A stretch of DNA of 64,000 bases from Desmodesmus armatus. Lineage: Eukaryota > Chlorophyta > Chlorophyceae > Sphaeropleales > Scenedesmaceae. The position numbers and the translations under genes were made by a program. Location: contig VIIQ02000579.1 in NCBI GenBank assembly GCA_007449985.2, forward strand, positions 186,001 to 250,000. The letters run 5' to 3'. This document shows, one piece after another, positions 29,698 to 49,800 of this stretch; positions within the stretch are counted from its first letter, which is position 1; every line of letters starts with the position of its first letter. The notes under the pieces were generated by a model. The model was not told the origin of the DNA, did not search any database, and saw only the letters and a program-made list of their open reading frames with translations.

Positions 29698-32550
29698 GCA
29701 GCTGGACTCCAGTTCACCCATCTACTGCTGCCTCACTCCTACTGCTGTTGCTGTTGCTGTTGCGGCTGGTGTGGCTCTTTTATGCAGGGCGGTCCCCACA
29801 ACAGCAACACCAGCACAGCAAAGCCAGCATGTACAGTTCACACAAGGTCAAGAGGGGTTGGCGTCGCTACATCATGTTCACAGGGCCCAACATAATGGAC
29901 CTGGTGAAGCTGTATGGCCGCTCCGGCTGCAGGTACGGCCACAACCGAATCAGCGATTGCAATTCGGCCCACCCAGCTCTCAACTGCCGTGGCCAGCACC
30001 ACCACGCAGCCTAGTCCGCCAGTTGCCACTGTTTGTCCCCTACAAACCTGCTACTGATTCATCCCGTGGTTATCCGGGCCTTCTGCTGCTGCCTCTGCCC
30101 CTGCTGCTGCTGCTGCAGTCGCCTTCTGGACTATTTGGTGGCCAAGGGGGACTGCAGGGTCAGCGTCATTTACTACTCATCCCAGGGGCAGGTGTACCAG
30201 CTGGACAGCCGCGCCCTTGACCGGCCGTGGGTGATCAAGACCACACCCAAAATCAGAATGACTCAGGGGGAACTGCGCAGGTGGGGTGTGCTGAGCTGTG
30301 CAGCTGCAAGTAACTTCAGTGTGTCGGTGACAGCAGCGCAGGCCCATGCAGCTCATCAATACAAAACACAGCTGTTTACACTGACTAGCTGCGGCGCCAG
30401 TTGGCCAGGCAACATGTCCTCCATGCACCTGCCTTGCCCAGCATGTTGCAGTGTTGATGTTGCCTACCGCATGGTCCACCTGCCAAGCTGTAACCGCACC
30501 TGCCTACAGAAGCTGGCCCGCCTGCCTCTCACTGCTGTTGCCCCTGCTGCTGCGGCTTGCTTCCTGTCTGCCCCCAGATGGGCGCTGAGATCAAGACCGC
30601 CACCCTCATTGACGGCTACAGCCCCTTCATATGTGCGCCCATTGAGGTTCAGAGCAACGCCTCCGATGGTGGCACCACCTTCAGCGTGCATGCTGGGCAG
30701 TCCCTTCAGCAGCTGCTGGATGACCTGCCTGCCTGGGCCCTCAAGAGCACGGCGGAGAGGGTGCACCTGTGCGGGACCATCGCGGCAAGCATCCTGCTGG
30801 CACTGAAAATCCTGAACACACTGGTGGGTGTTGCTGCCCCACACAGCCAGCACCAGCCGACAGGGCAGGGCAGGGTGGCATAATCAGACACACGGTGCGG
30901 ACGCAAATGTGGGGGTGCAGGTATATTGGACCTGGCTGCATGCTGGCAGCCTTAATGCTCTTGTGTCAGTCAGCAGCCGACTGGCGCTGACCTCCTGCCA
31001 GCTGCCACCATTATCCTGCTGCCTCTTCCTCTGTCAGCCTGACCCTACCTGCCATCTTGATGCTGTCCGGCCTGTCCTGCTGCTGCAGCCGAGGGGTGCC
31101 AGTCGCATGCACCGTGACATCAAGCCCGCCAATATCACTCTGCGTGAGGCTGGCGGCGAGATGTTTGCGGTGGTCATTGATCTGGGCGGCAGCTGCGACA
31201 AGGACATGTCTGACTGGCACTACCTCATTGCAAAGACGTAAGTGCACGGGGCTGGCTGAAATTTTCCTGCGGCTCCTGGGGTGTGTTGCAGCAAAACTGC
31301 ACGACTGGGAAATGCCAGGGAATCATCCTTACATAGACTGCCAGGGCTTCATCCATCTAGCTAGTTGAAAGGTTGCCATTCTGACACACCACACCGTATG
31401 TGGGGCCCCAGGCCACAAATGTCTAGGCTTGCTTTGTGAAGAGGTCAGCAAGAGCGTCATCAACATTGCACACACTTGTGTGCCTTGCATTGCGTGCGTC
31501 GCCTGCAGCATAGCACGCTGCTCACCCTGTTGTGTGCGTGTGTCCTGCTGTGCTGCATGCAGTGCCCTGGATTTTCTGCAGGCCACACTGAGTGAGGATG
31601 GGAAGTGCGTGGCTGCAGAGGACTACGAGGGCTCACGGCAGGCCACGCACCCCTCAGTGGACATGTACCAGCTCGGGCTGTGCCTGTACCAGGTGCTGTA
31701 CGGCAGCCTTCCCGCAGCCATCGACTCAGCCAGCTATGACTTTGGGCACCCTGTGGACAGCCCGCTGTTGATCAGCAACCTGCAGGCCTTCTACACGGCC
31801 GTGCGCAGCCACAAGTGGGAGTCTTGGCCTGAGGTGCAGGCGCTGCCCGTCACCCTGCGCGACTTCATGCTCAAGTGCCTGGCAGCAGACCCCAGCAGCA
31901 GGTTTGAGACAGCGGCGGACGCACTGGCGCACCCCTTCCTGGCCAGTGGAGCGGTTGAGCGGGAGCAGCGGGCGGCAGCGGCAGCAGCACCTGAGTGGAA
32001 GCAGTCCCACCAGGAGCTGCGCCTGGCGCTGTGCGACTTCCAGCGCACGGTGTTCATGATCAAAGCTGTCAAGGCAGCCAAGCAGGTGGACGATGCAGCG
32101 ACAGCAAGCAGCAGCAAGGGCACTGACAGCAACAGCAGCAGGGACACCAATAACGGCAGTGACTGTTCCTCTTCTGTCATGGCAGCCAGCAGCAGCAGTG
32201 CTCCTTCCTCCTCCGCCCCCAGCAGCAGCAGCCCCTGCACCCAGCCCAGAAGCAGCACCAGCAGCAGTCAGGTTGCGCAGGGCCCACACAGGTTGATCGG
32301 CAGCATCAAGCAGGCACCCAGCCGCTGCGTGTCACTCCTGCAAGCAGCAGGCAGGCGGCTGGGCAGGCGCTGCCGTTCTGCCGCCAGCACAACAAGCAGC
32401 GGCGGCTGCCAGGCTTCCAGCAGCACCAGCCCCTGCACCATTCCCATCCCCATCAGGTCCTCACCCCTCAAGGCCTTCAGCAGGGCATGTGCTCGCTGGC
32501 TGGGCAAGCTCATGAGGCGCACCAGGGACGGCAAAGCAGGCAGCAGCTAA
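29698..32550 (+). CDS. Protein kinase with possible N-terminal membrane segment (start uncertain)
   Basis: Five exons are proposed. Exon a ends at 29932 and includes a hydrophobic Leu run and WLFYAG near 29750-29790, then KVKRGWRRYIMF. Exon b is 30119 to about 30287 and carries the beta-3 lysine in PWVIKTTPK. Exon c (30578-30823) covers the hinge and helices D-E. Exon d (31089-31237) holds the catalytic loop MHRDIKPANI and VIDLGGSC, a DLG version of the DFG motif. Exon e (31563-32550) holds the C-lobe (DMYQLGLCLYQVLYG; LRDFMLKCLAADPSSRF), then a Ser-rich and basic tail. Phases agree at a/b, c/d and d/e; the b/c junction is uncertain. The first in-frame ATG is at 29829, downstream of the hydrophobic segment, so the true start is probably in an upstream exon. 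The catalytic Lys, Asp and Asn are present, so it should be active. I could not place it in a named kinase family. A TGTAA lies at 32932. Confidence 0.7.
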
Positions 32551-33589
32551 CAGCAAACGGGTTGCACAGTCAGCCAGGGGTTGGCGCGCTGAGTTTGCAT
32601 TAGCTCCTGTCAGGGCCTGTGCTGTGTTCGGGTTTTTGGTGTTCGGTTGGTCTGTTGGGTTTGGTTCAGTTTGGTGTCAGCAGCACCCTGATGGGTGTAA
32701 CCAGGGCTGTGACGGGCCGCTTGAGGTGTGAGAAGTTTCAACACAGTCCAGCACACCATATGTGCAGCATGCAGTTCAGCGTGGTTGAAGTTTGCTGCAG
32801 TTGTGGCGCCTTGCGCTTGATGCCCGTCGGCACTTTTGCACGACTGTGCAGCACTGCTTAGCTGCACAGAGCTGCCTGCATGCTCAGCATGCCGTGCAGC
32901 CTGTTGCAGGGTGCCTGGGTGATGCTGTTTTTGTAACTGTGCCTCCTACCATGTCTGGTTCCGTGTCCAGTGAGCTGAGGGAAGGGCATAACCGCAGCCA
33001 TTGTTCTGGCCATAGATGCTTCAGAGCTTACTTTTACTGCGCTCTTCTATCAGAGCCAGCCTCAGTCATTACTTGCACAGTCAGAGTGACAAGCATTACA
33101 CCGTGATCTCCATAGCATTGGCAACCCAAAAGCAACACGGCACCGTGGGGAGCCACCCACTTCAAGGGAGCTTCGAACACCCTAGCACAAATTGTGCAGC
33201 TGCTCGCGACGGCACGAGCCAGCCACACAGAGGCAGCATGGCAGCCATACCCGACGCACAACAAAGCTGCTGGAAGTGACGGCCCAGCTCACACTCACAC
33301 GGATGCACCACGCAAGCAGCGGCAAACCCCTCGACACAACCTCACACACCCAGCTGCGCAGCACCCTGTGGCTCCCTAGAACGGGAAACCACCGTCCCGG
33401 CACACAGAAATGCCATACGGGCCCACACTCCCAGTCACACGCCGCTCCCACAGGGAGCAAGATCTCAATCGGGAGTTGCCGCCCTGCTGGGGTTTGCGTG
33501 CCTTCAACGCTGCCGCTCATATTGAGAAACATGCGGCATGTGCTGGCATCGCTGGCGTGACGCGGCGTGCTGGCCTGTGCTGCCTGCCC
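32551..33589. other. Convergent 3' spacer
   Basis: Lies between the stops of the plus-strand kinase and the minus-strand SnRK1 gene, so it should hold both 3' untranslated regions. A TGTAA at 32932-32936 could serve the kinase. No coding signal. Confidence 0.5.
32932..32936 (+). terminator. Candidate polyadenylation signal TGTAA
   Basis: About 380 bases after the kinase stop codon at 32550. Distance is acceptable for a green alga; the motif is short. Confidence 0.3.
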
Positions 33590-41460
<7,871 letters not shown>

Positions 41461-42030
41461 GGTAGCTGATGTGCACTGTTAACTGATCCTGGCACAGTTG
41501 CTGGGCATGCTGGCTGATCACACCCCAACTGCTGCTGCTGGGGCTGCTGCTGCTGACAAGGCTCTATTCAAAGCTGTGGCTGCAGGGTACGTATGGGGTC
41601 CACGTCCTCTTCAACGATACTTTCTTGCTCAAGTAAGCAAAATGTCGCGACTCGGATTATGTGGAAGCTTTTGAAGAGCTGATCTGTGGTCCCAAGTGTG
41701 ATATGCACCAGGGCAGCAGCAAAGCTCACAGCTTTCCTGACTCAATGATGCAGCGCATCGTATTGTGTATGTACAATTACCTGTAGCGGTCTGGGGACTC
41801 TTTCGCGATGTCATGTCGATGTAACCAAGAATGACCACGTTGAGGCGAATGCATCCCGTATTGCGCCTCCCAGCTCGCACATGGCCCCAGAATGGCGAGT
41901 ATCAATCCTATAGCGTCTTGTGTTCGTCCGGCGACTCCTGTCCTGCTTCTCTTCGTAATTTATTAGTGCTCACCTGTTGCTTCACTCAACGCGCTCATTT
42001 GTAGATCATCTGTCACACACTAGGCCTTTG
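41461..42030. promoter_or_regulatory. Shared divergent promoter region (inferred)
   Basis: About 570 bases separate the ATG of SnRK1 (minus) from the first in-frame ATG of the membrane protein (plus). Both promoters must lie here or overlap the genes. No TATA box or other firm element was recognised. Confidence 0.4.
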
Positions 42031-43161
42031 ATGACCAGCGGTGGTTCACTGGTGCCTCAGTGTCCAAACCACCCTCGCATACACACCCCAACTGCAGCAG
42101 AGGGTGATGGGCACCCCACAGCAACCTTCAGTGGTGCTCAGGCCAGCAGCCCCTCCCAGCCCCTCCCGGCACCTCCCCCACCTCCGTACAGCCCACTTAC
42201 ACTCAGGTTCAACAGACATGAGCATGAGCAAGGCTTCCTTCGGTACCAGTCAGCCCCCCTGGCAAAGGCTGACAAGGTTGGTGCCTGTCTGTACCTCCTC
42301 ATGGACCTTCCCGGCTTGCTCACAATCCTGGCAGCAGCTACAGTGCGTCCCGAGCTGTGGAGCAGCAGCGCAGTGGAGGGCTGCACAACCATGACCACGA
42401 CAACCACAGCTGTGCTGTTGGCGCACCTCCTGCTGCTGTTGGCGCTCCCGGCAGCCATCTATCAGCCCTTGCGACGCAGGATCGTTGCAGCAGTACGGGT
42501 GCTGTACATGGCCTCTGCCGTGTTCAACGGCCTGCAGCACTGCAGAACGGTCACAAGTTGGGTAGCAGGAGTCGAGCTGGAGAGCCCCGTTTCTGCCTTC
42601 CTGTGGCGCACAGGCATCATTGCCCTTCTGTGGCATGGTGGTGCGTTTCAGCTGCCTTTCTGGGAACACTTTTTCCTGCAGTCTGTGGCTACTATGGCGT
42701 ACTCGCTCTTCCTGGCCGACAGCGTGTGTTCCTCGCTAGATGCGGTCGAGCATGGGCACACTGTGCTGGCAATCGGCCGCGGGGTGTTGCAATGGCTGCA
42801 GCGCGCTTGGTTTTTCATTAGCTTCCTAGTCACTGGCCATGAAGTGTTCCTGCTTGAAGCCCCGGCCCCAGATGCACACCAGGGCCCAACTGCTCCTCCT
42901 GCGAACCTGCAGGACTCGTGTGTGCTGACCGTGCAGTGCGGGCAGCTGCTGTTGGGGCATGTGCTGATCAGCACAGTGGTCTACCTGCGGGAGCGTGCAG
43001 ATAGAAGGCACTGGTGGCAGCAGCGTTTCCTGCACCTGCAGGAGGGAGCAGCACCGCCTGAGCGGCGCCAGCAGCCGAGCGAGCAGCGGCAGCGACAGCG
43101 GGGCCCCTTGTGGTGTGGGAGGTTGGTGTGGATGGCGCAGTTCCTTGCTGGGCTCTTTTGA
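42031..43161 (+). CDS. Multi-pass membrane protein of unknown function
   Basis: Single open frame of 376 codons from the first ATG; the frame opens 54 bases earlier with a TTG. The first ~70 residues are Pro/Ser/Thr-rich and probably cytosolic. A short motif LRFNRHEHEQGF precedes the membrane part. About six hydrophobic segments follow: LYLLMDLPGLLTILAAATV, AVLLAHLLLLLALPAAIY, VRVLYMASAVFNGL, a long one from GIIALLWHGGAF to YSLFLADSV, AWFFISFLVTGHEVFLL and LLLGHVLISTVVYLRE. The tail is Arg/Gln-rich. It resembles in style the N-terminal membrane modules found in many chlorophyte proteins with an 'RF...E..F..Y' motif, but no catalytic domain follows, so it may be a free-standing version. Family link is inference. 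It stands head-to-head with SnRK1. Confidence 0.65.
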   Translation: MTSGGSLVPQCPNHPRIHTPTAAEGDGHPTATFSGAQASSPSQPLPAPPPPPYSPLTLRFNRHEHEQGFLRYQSAPLAKADKVGACLYLLMDLPGLLTILAAATVRPELWSSSAVEGCTTMTTTTTAVLLAHLLLLLALPAAIYQPLRRRIVAAVRVLYMASAVFNGLQHCRTVTSWVAGVELESPVSAFLWRTGIIALLWHGGAFQLPFWEHFFLQSVATMAYSLFLADSVCSSLDAVEHGHTVLAIGRGVLQWLQRAWFFISFLVTGHEVFLLEAPAPDAHQGPTAPPANLQDSCVLTVQCGQLLLGHVLISTVVYLRERADRRHWWQQRFLHLQEGAAPPERRQQPSEQRQRQRGPLWCGRLVWMAQFLAGLF

Positions 43162-46100
43162 GCACTAGCCACTAGCAGCAGCAGTGCTGCGCGTGTGAAG
43201 TAGGGCAGTGGGTGCTTTGGCTGTGCGGACGCGTCTTTGCATGGGTGGAGAACCACGTGTGGTCGTTCAACGCATAATGCATGGGCGTGTTGGTGCTGTA
43301 GCGTGTGCACCAGGTTTGGGTGCAGACTTGCCGTCGGACCTCTCGGTTCGCGTTCTGCAACTGCCAGCGTGCTCCCTGCATGCTGTTGTATCACAGATGT
43401 GTCCGTCAGGCTTGACTTTGAGGGATGCGGCGACACCAAGGCAACCTGTGCTATGGGGGGTTAACGCATGTGCGCTGCAAAGCGTAGCGGTTGTCAGTAT
43501 GCTGCAAGTATGTATCTCAAAAGCAGGCTGCTTGTGCCTGTTGCGTGCCCTGCTGCAGCTCCGCTTGCACCTACTTACGGGACCTTTCACAATGCATACG
43601 GATGCGACATTGCCTATGTGTATGGTACCTTGCAGCAATGCATGCGCACCTAGGTGCATGGATTGTGGGTGAAGTGGAGGCATGTGGTGTCCCCCCCCCC
43701 CCCACACATTTTGACGAAAAGCAGCAGATCAACTCTAGAGACAGATCTGTCTGGGACATTGCTTGTGTTGCAACGGATGCAACCCTTCTGAATTGTGCTG
43801 CACCGGGTGCAGCCTGGAATCCAAAATTTGGATTTGACTAGGTGTGTCGCCATTGAGCGGTCCTGTGGTGCTGGGTGTTGTCGTGGGGTGCCTATGAGAG
43901 GGGTTGGGCAACGGTGGTGTGGGGACCATTGCGGAATCGCCTTTCAGGGTGCGTCTGGCAGGGGTGACCATGGAAGCATTGGTGTGTGGTGCTGGTGATG
44001 AATGGCTGGTGGTGTCACCCTTCCAGGGTGTCTGGCTCTGCACTGGGCAGGCGCACCAGGAGATGTGCGCAGACACAGGGAGTGTCTTTTTTTAGATTAT
44101 TTATTATTTACATTATATACAGGGAGTGTCTTGCCTTGGCAGTTCACCAGGAGGTGTGTGTCATTCAGGGGGAGAGCCAGCGTGTGAGCATACATGCTCT
44201 GTCTGGCGGTTTGGCTGTGTGTGCATGGCTGTGCTGGGGTGTTACAAAAGCAGTAGGTACGAGCGAGTCCTGCGGTCGGCCATGCATGGGTTGAAGGGAG
44301 ATTGCCGCCCACATGATGCGGCCTTACCCCACATCACGCTGTGTGTAGCTGGGAAGGGGATGTATGAACTCACAATTGCTGATCGTGTGGCGCCCTACAT
44401 GTGCTCCTGCGTATGGCATGGCTATGCTTTCAAGCTGTCAAGCTGTGATGAGTCGTCCTCAACGGACGCGAGGCCAATAGGAGATAAGTTGGGGGGTTAG
44501 GACACACAGGGGTATGTGTATCTTTCTTGATGCCATACAGGCTGACTCATCCCATTGTATGTTTGTTGTCTTTTTTACAGTATCCAGCCTGGTGCTTGTC
44601 TGCGCAAGCCTGCTGTCTTTTAGTCTATTTTCACAGAGGGCATGCTTCCAGACGCTGTTGTCTGCAAGACGCTGGGTGGAAGCACCAATGTTTGACAAGC
44701 TGTGAAACACTGGTGCTTGATTGGTTGGGTGCCATCGGGCTTGGCTTGTATCTCCATGTTTGTGGTCCTGCCTGATCATGTGCGACACCACCCTGTCTGT
44801 ACCCTTATCAACACTGTTGTGCCACATGGTGTGCTTGCTGCGTGGTGCTTGGTTTTTCTTGAACCCTTGCCAACACTGTTGTGGTGCCACACGTTGAGCT
44901 TACTTCGTGGTGCCTGTCATTACTGAAGAATGTATGCCTACATGAACAATGCATGACAATTGGACCAAGGTCTCAAAGATGGCTGGCAGCTGCCACAATA
45001 TGTAGAGACCGCGTTGATGCAACCACCTCAGCTGGGGTGAGGTATGCATCGGCTCTTGCTGCTTCTGTGGTTGTCTATACAGGAGGTGGCTCCACTGATA
45101 TGTCCATCTGGCTGAACGCACGCGTGCTTTGTGGAGTTCCCCCTGTGAGATCTTTGCACGAGTCCTGCACGCCGTGCTGTGCCAAGTGCTTTCTTGCATG
45201 CAGCCGGCCAGTTTCAGCAGGCGCAGGGAATCCTGTTGTTACACTTGTGTCAGAGGGCCGGGTATTATTCTTGCCCCTTGGCTCGCTCACAATGCCGAGG
45301 TTGGGACTCTGTCCCCCAATCACTGTATTACGCAATGCACTCCATCGCCGTCATATGGCATGTTGCGTTGGCCTGTTCCCTGTGAACATTATGACAGTGC
45401 ACAGTTGCTCTGCGGTCTGGTGGTCAGCGCCTGGTGGTTGCGTGGTGGCTGAAGTTTGGAAGACAACAGCACGCGCCAGGTGGTGCTATTGCTTGACAAT
45501 GCTCGGCTGATTTGTTGCAATGCATGGATTAGTTAGCGTGTGTGAATGCTGGCATTTCTGCTAGTGGGTGCAGTGTGCACGACCCACGCTCCCTGAGTCG
45601 CCCTTGATCGGGCTGATTCAAAGGGGGCACCTGCTTTGGGATCGTTGTCAACTGTCAAGATGGCAGTAAATCCTTTTCTTGTGTGCAGTGCCGGGCATCG
45701 TGTAAGCAACAGTATCGTGGTCTGGATCAGGGGCAGATGCTTTGCTGCGGGTTGGGTTGGTCATCAATTGTGATTCGCCGCCCGCCTGTACTTGGCCACT
45801 CAACAGTGGTTTGTCGTCCATCTACAGTTAATAGTGGGCACATTTGGGTTGTCGTGTTGTTTTTGGTGTGGTGTGATACATGGATTTTTGTTGTCTGGGG
45901 CTGCTCCGCACCTGGCTGACTATGCGTGTGGATGCCGGCCTGTTGGCATGCAGATCTGTCGCATTGGTGGCAGTGGTAGTGGGTCAGCTGGGTGAAATAG
46001 GCACGGTGCTTCGCTGTATGATGCCGTGCTATGCTATGCTGTGCTTGTCCACCCTGCGTTATGCTATGTTCCACGTCCATGCTGGGCTATGCTATGTCCA

Positions 46101-46833
46101 GCTGCAGCCTCGGTGTTGAGCTTGCACAGTTTTATCAAGGGTAGTGTTGTTGTTCTGGGGCCAGTAAGGATCAGTGATGATTACCTGGCTATGTGGCTGT
46201 TCTGTTTGTCATGTACGTGTCAGGAAAGGACGGGAAAAGGTCTGGAAACGCTGATTTCTCAGAGTGTGCGTGCCTGCTGCTGGGTCTGGTGTGGAAAGTG
46301 TCTGAGTTGCATGCAGCTCCTTGCAGTGCAGAGGGTGGGAGTCACGGCCTGCCTTGTTTGACTTTCTTATGTGCTTGTTGTGGCAGTGCTGTGCTCAGCA
46401 CACACGTGTTTGGTCCGTGCCATCCAGGTTGGTGCAGCCCTGAGGTGCGCTGTGCTGGACTTTGCCAGATCGACACCTGATGTGAGTAGCCGTCATCCTT
46501 TTGTCGTCCTTGTGTTGGCAAAGTCGCATGCTGCCCTGTAGGTGTGGGTCCGCTGCATGTTTGCAGCACATGAGGGAAGTATCTGCTGGTTTGTTGCAGT
46601 GTCACAATGAGAGGAATGCACGCAGCATTGCAATTGTGGGTTGCCAGGCTGGCCCACATGCACGCACTGCCAGGCTGTCAGTGGGTGTGAATGGTCACAA
46701 TGCAACAGTCACGGACCTTATGATCAGGTTCATTGCAATGAATGTGCTGTGCTGCAGATGTAAGGACGTGACGCTCGGCATTGCTTGTCACATTGTCATC
46801 ACGGCAGTTACGGGAGTTTGACTGCGCAGTGCA
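43162..46833. other. TG-rich region without a resolved gene
   Basis: Rich in TGTG, GGTG and TTGT on the plus strand, with many short open frames. The longest, 44881-45510 (plus), has no domain and Cys/Trp-heavy content typical of chance. A C-run (near 43691-43702) and a SINE remnant (44451-44525) lie within. The composition would suit long introns or a 5' untranslated region of the plus-strand gene ending at 50067, but no exon chain was found. Confidence 0.4.
44451..44525 (+). mobile_element. Short 3' remnant of the same SINE family
   Basis: Contains the word CGTCCTCAACGGACGCGAGG found at 10880-10910 and, inverted, near 17240-17275. It continues with a diverged version of the SINE 3' end and stops in GTATCTTT. 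Only the last ~75 bases remain. No clear target-site duplication was found (a possible TGATG on each side is too short to trust). Confidence 0.7.
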
Positions 46834-49800
46834 ATGGCTAATCATCGCAGTGAAGCGGCCATTGCATTCACATGTATCTGCTTGATCAAGGACACGCGTG
46901 TGGCACACATCAGGCAATTCTCCGTTCCATCCCATTGCGCCCCAACCTCCCAATCGCAAGAATCCTGCAAAGTACTGAGTGAAACCGATCACCCAGTACA
47001 TTTGAATACGCTCAGCAGGCCCGGCAGCAGCCGTAGCAGTCCCAGTGGTCTGACTAGGCCTAGGAGTGTTCTGACTAGGAGACTGCTCAGTAGGGCATGG
47101 CCTGGCTGGCGTCCCTCGTAAGTCAGGTGTGCAATCTGATGCCTCGGATTGCTCATGTAGCATTGATCGACACTGCGTAGAAGCTGCTTGGGTTGCAATG
47201 CTGTTGAGGTATGGGTGTTGAGCCTGCTGTAGCTGTGAGTCAGCAGCACCTCCCAACAACACCAACCACCATGATGCTCTCTCTGTTATGCAGGCTGATG
47301 ATGTGTGGCAACAGATTGTTTTCCAGTGGGAGCTGGCAACAGCAGGTGCGCGAAGAATGCACGACAGCAGAAGCCTGCATGCAGCAGTGGTTTGTCTCAT
47401 GCACACCAGTCATGAGCATTGCTGTGCTGGACTGCATTTACAGGATTTTAGATCATATCGTATGGATCAACATCAGCATATCACCATCTCTTGTGGGTGG
47501 GACGTGCGCCAGGCTGGCTGTGCCTGTGACTTACCTACCTTATCGGCAGCAGCAGCAGCAGCTGTGTGGCTGCATGGCTGTGATGCTGCGCTGCACTGCA
47601 ATAGCCCCAAGTACATGCGCAACACGGTGGTTACCATGTTTGTTGTTCCCTACGTGGCTGTTGCAGGTGCCCAGGACATGCAATGGATTGACACCCTTGA
47701 CTTCTTCTGGGACAGCTTGCCCGATGGTGACAAGGTGGGTGGGGGCGGTGAGACTGGGGCGGCTGTGCATGGTACTGAGGGCAACATTTTGCAGGATGTA
47801 TACTGTTCCTGACAATGGTGACATTCTTGGTGATGGTGTATGGGCCCTGACAGCAGGGTGCAGCAGGTGAGGTGACAAGGGGCCCAGGGGCTGACGGAGT
47901 AGGGCTCAGCATGCGATACAGCACATACGCCCATCCCCAGGGGTTAGGGGGCAGCTACTTTGATGAGGCTGTGCACAGCAGCTGACCAGCACCCACCGTC
48001 TCCTGGCATGAAAGATGCAGTTGGCCTCATGCAGATGCCTGCCTCAACGCGCAGGGTGTGCGAGGCATCTCTCCACCAGCCGTCCTTCCTCCTTGCTGCC
48101 CCCTCTCACTCGCTCTTCAACCCTCTTTACTCTTTGTAGTCTGCAGCGACTTGCCCCTCTCACTCCTTGCCCATCCCCACCCTTCTCACCCCCCTCACTC
48201 TTCTGCAGCTGACTGCGAGTGAGAAGCATCAGATTGCGTCAGCCCTGAAGCTGGTGGTGCACCAGCAGTTCAAAGACCTCTACCCGCCCTCACTCCTTAC
48301 TCCTCATTCTTTCCACCCTCCTCACTCCTTTACTCTGCAGCTGACTGCGCGTGAGAAGCGTCAGATTGCCTCTGCCCTGAAGCTGGTGGTGCGGCAGCAG
48401 TCCATGGACCTCTACCACAAGCAGCAGAGCCACAAGGAAACCATCATGAGGCGACAGGCACTGCAGCAGGTAACGCTACTGCTGCTGCTGCCACTGCTGC
48501 CAGTCACTGCTGCCAGTCACTGCTGCCAGTCACTGCTGCCAGTCACTGCTGCCAAATCGACACCAGCATCAAACACCCATGCATCCAGAAATGGTGCGGC
48601 TTGAACTCACGCAGTTGTTGTGCAACATGCACACAGAAACCCTACTCGGTTGCTACATCGTTACTGCCCACCTTACTGAGTTATATTGTGTACAATGTTT
48701 TTTCAACGTGTTCACTACTGCAGACACAGCAGCACCTCGAGCAGCTCGCCCAGCAGCGGCTGGATGAAATGCGCACCATGTCTGTCATGGCCCGCGAACA
48801 GAGCCGCGCAACGTCAATGCTGCCAGCAGCATCCGCATTGCTGCTGGCGGCTCAGCCCTCCTGGCACCGCGCTGCAGCAGCAGCAGCAGCAGCGGCGGCG
48901 GCTGCTGGGTCACTGCAGTCAGCTGGGAGCGGCGGCAGCAGTAGTGGTGGCAGCAGTAGGTCAGGATCACGGCAGCGACACTGGCAGCAGCAGCAGCAGC
49001 ATGTGGAGCGCGGCAGCAGTAGGCTGGCTGCATCTCATCAGCAGCAGCTGCCAAGTGTGCTGGAGGGCTTGGACCAGTACGGACATCAGCAGCAGCAGCA
49101 GTTGGGCCCTGCGGTGTCCATGGACACCCTTTCAATGGACAGTCTGCAGTCCTTGCAGCATCAAGGGGAGCTACAGCCCCTGCAGCAGCAGCAGCAGTCG
49201 CAACAATCCTTACATCAGGCGGCTGTTGTTATCGACATGCCTAGCGACCACTTCAGCTTCCTGCCTATGGCAGCAGCATCTGCATACGGTCTGTGGCCAT
49301 CAGGTAGTGGACGGCGTGGCAGCGGCAGCAGCAGTGGCGGGGGCGCTAGATCGGGCGCCAGCTGGAGCAGCAGTGGCAGCGGCAGCAGGCTTTTTGGGCG
49401 GTCTGGCACAGGGGTGGAGGGCCTGAGGGAGCCTCTCCTACAGCAGCAGCAGGTGCAGCAGCAGGATGTTGACTTGCAAGATGCCTTTGCTGAGATACTG
49501 CCAGCTGCAGCAGATGCAGGGTTGCTTGGTGGCATGGACGTGTCACTGTTTGCAGGCTTTGAACCACAGCAGCAGCAGCAGATAGGTCATGGCGGCGGCG
49601 CCAGCAGCAGCAGCAGTGTGGGTGTGGGCGCACAGCCATCGCTGCTTGACCGCTACCTCAGCAGCAGCAGTGACATCCCACAGGACCTCACTGCTGCTGC
49701 TGCTGGTGGCGCAGCGGTTGGTATGGACCCCACAGCATCAACAACAGCAGCAGCAGCCAACTACCACAGCGCAGCTGAGGAGCCTCTGACAATGTTGACC

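Noticed and set aside
44881..45510. A 209-residue plus-strand open frame
   Set aside because: No domain, erratic composition rich in Cys and Trp, in a TG-rich region with many chance frames.
46678..47406. A 242-residue minus-strand open frame
   Set aside because: It overlaps plus-strand exons that join in phase and has no domain; a chance frame is more likely, though not excluded for 46850-47240.
48492..48554. CRISPR-like array
   Set aside because: Repeats are 13 bases and directly adjacent, with no spacers; the setting is a eukaryotic intron.
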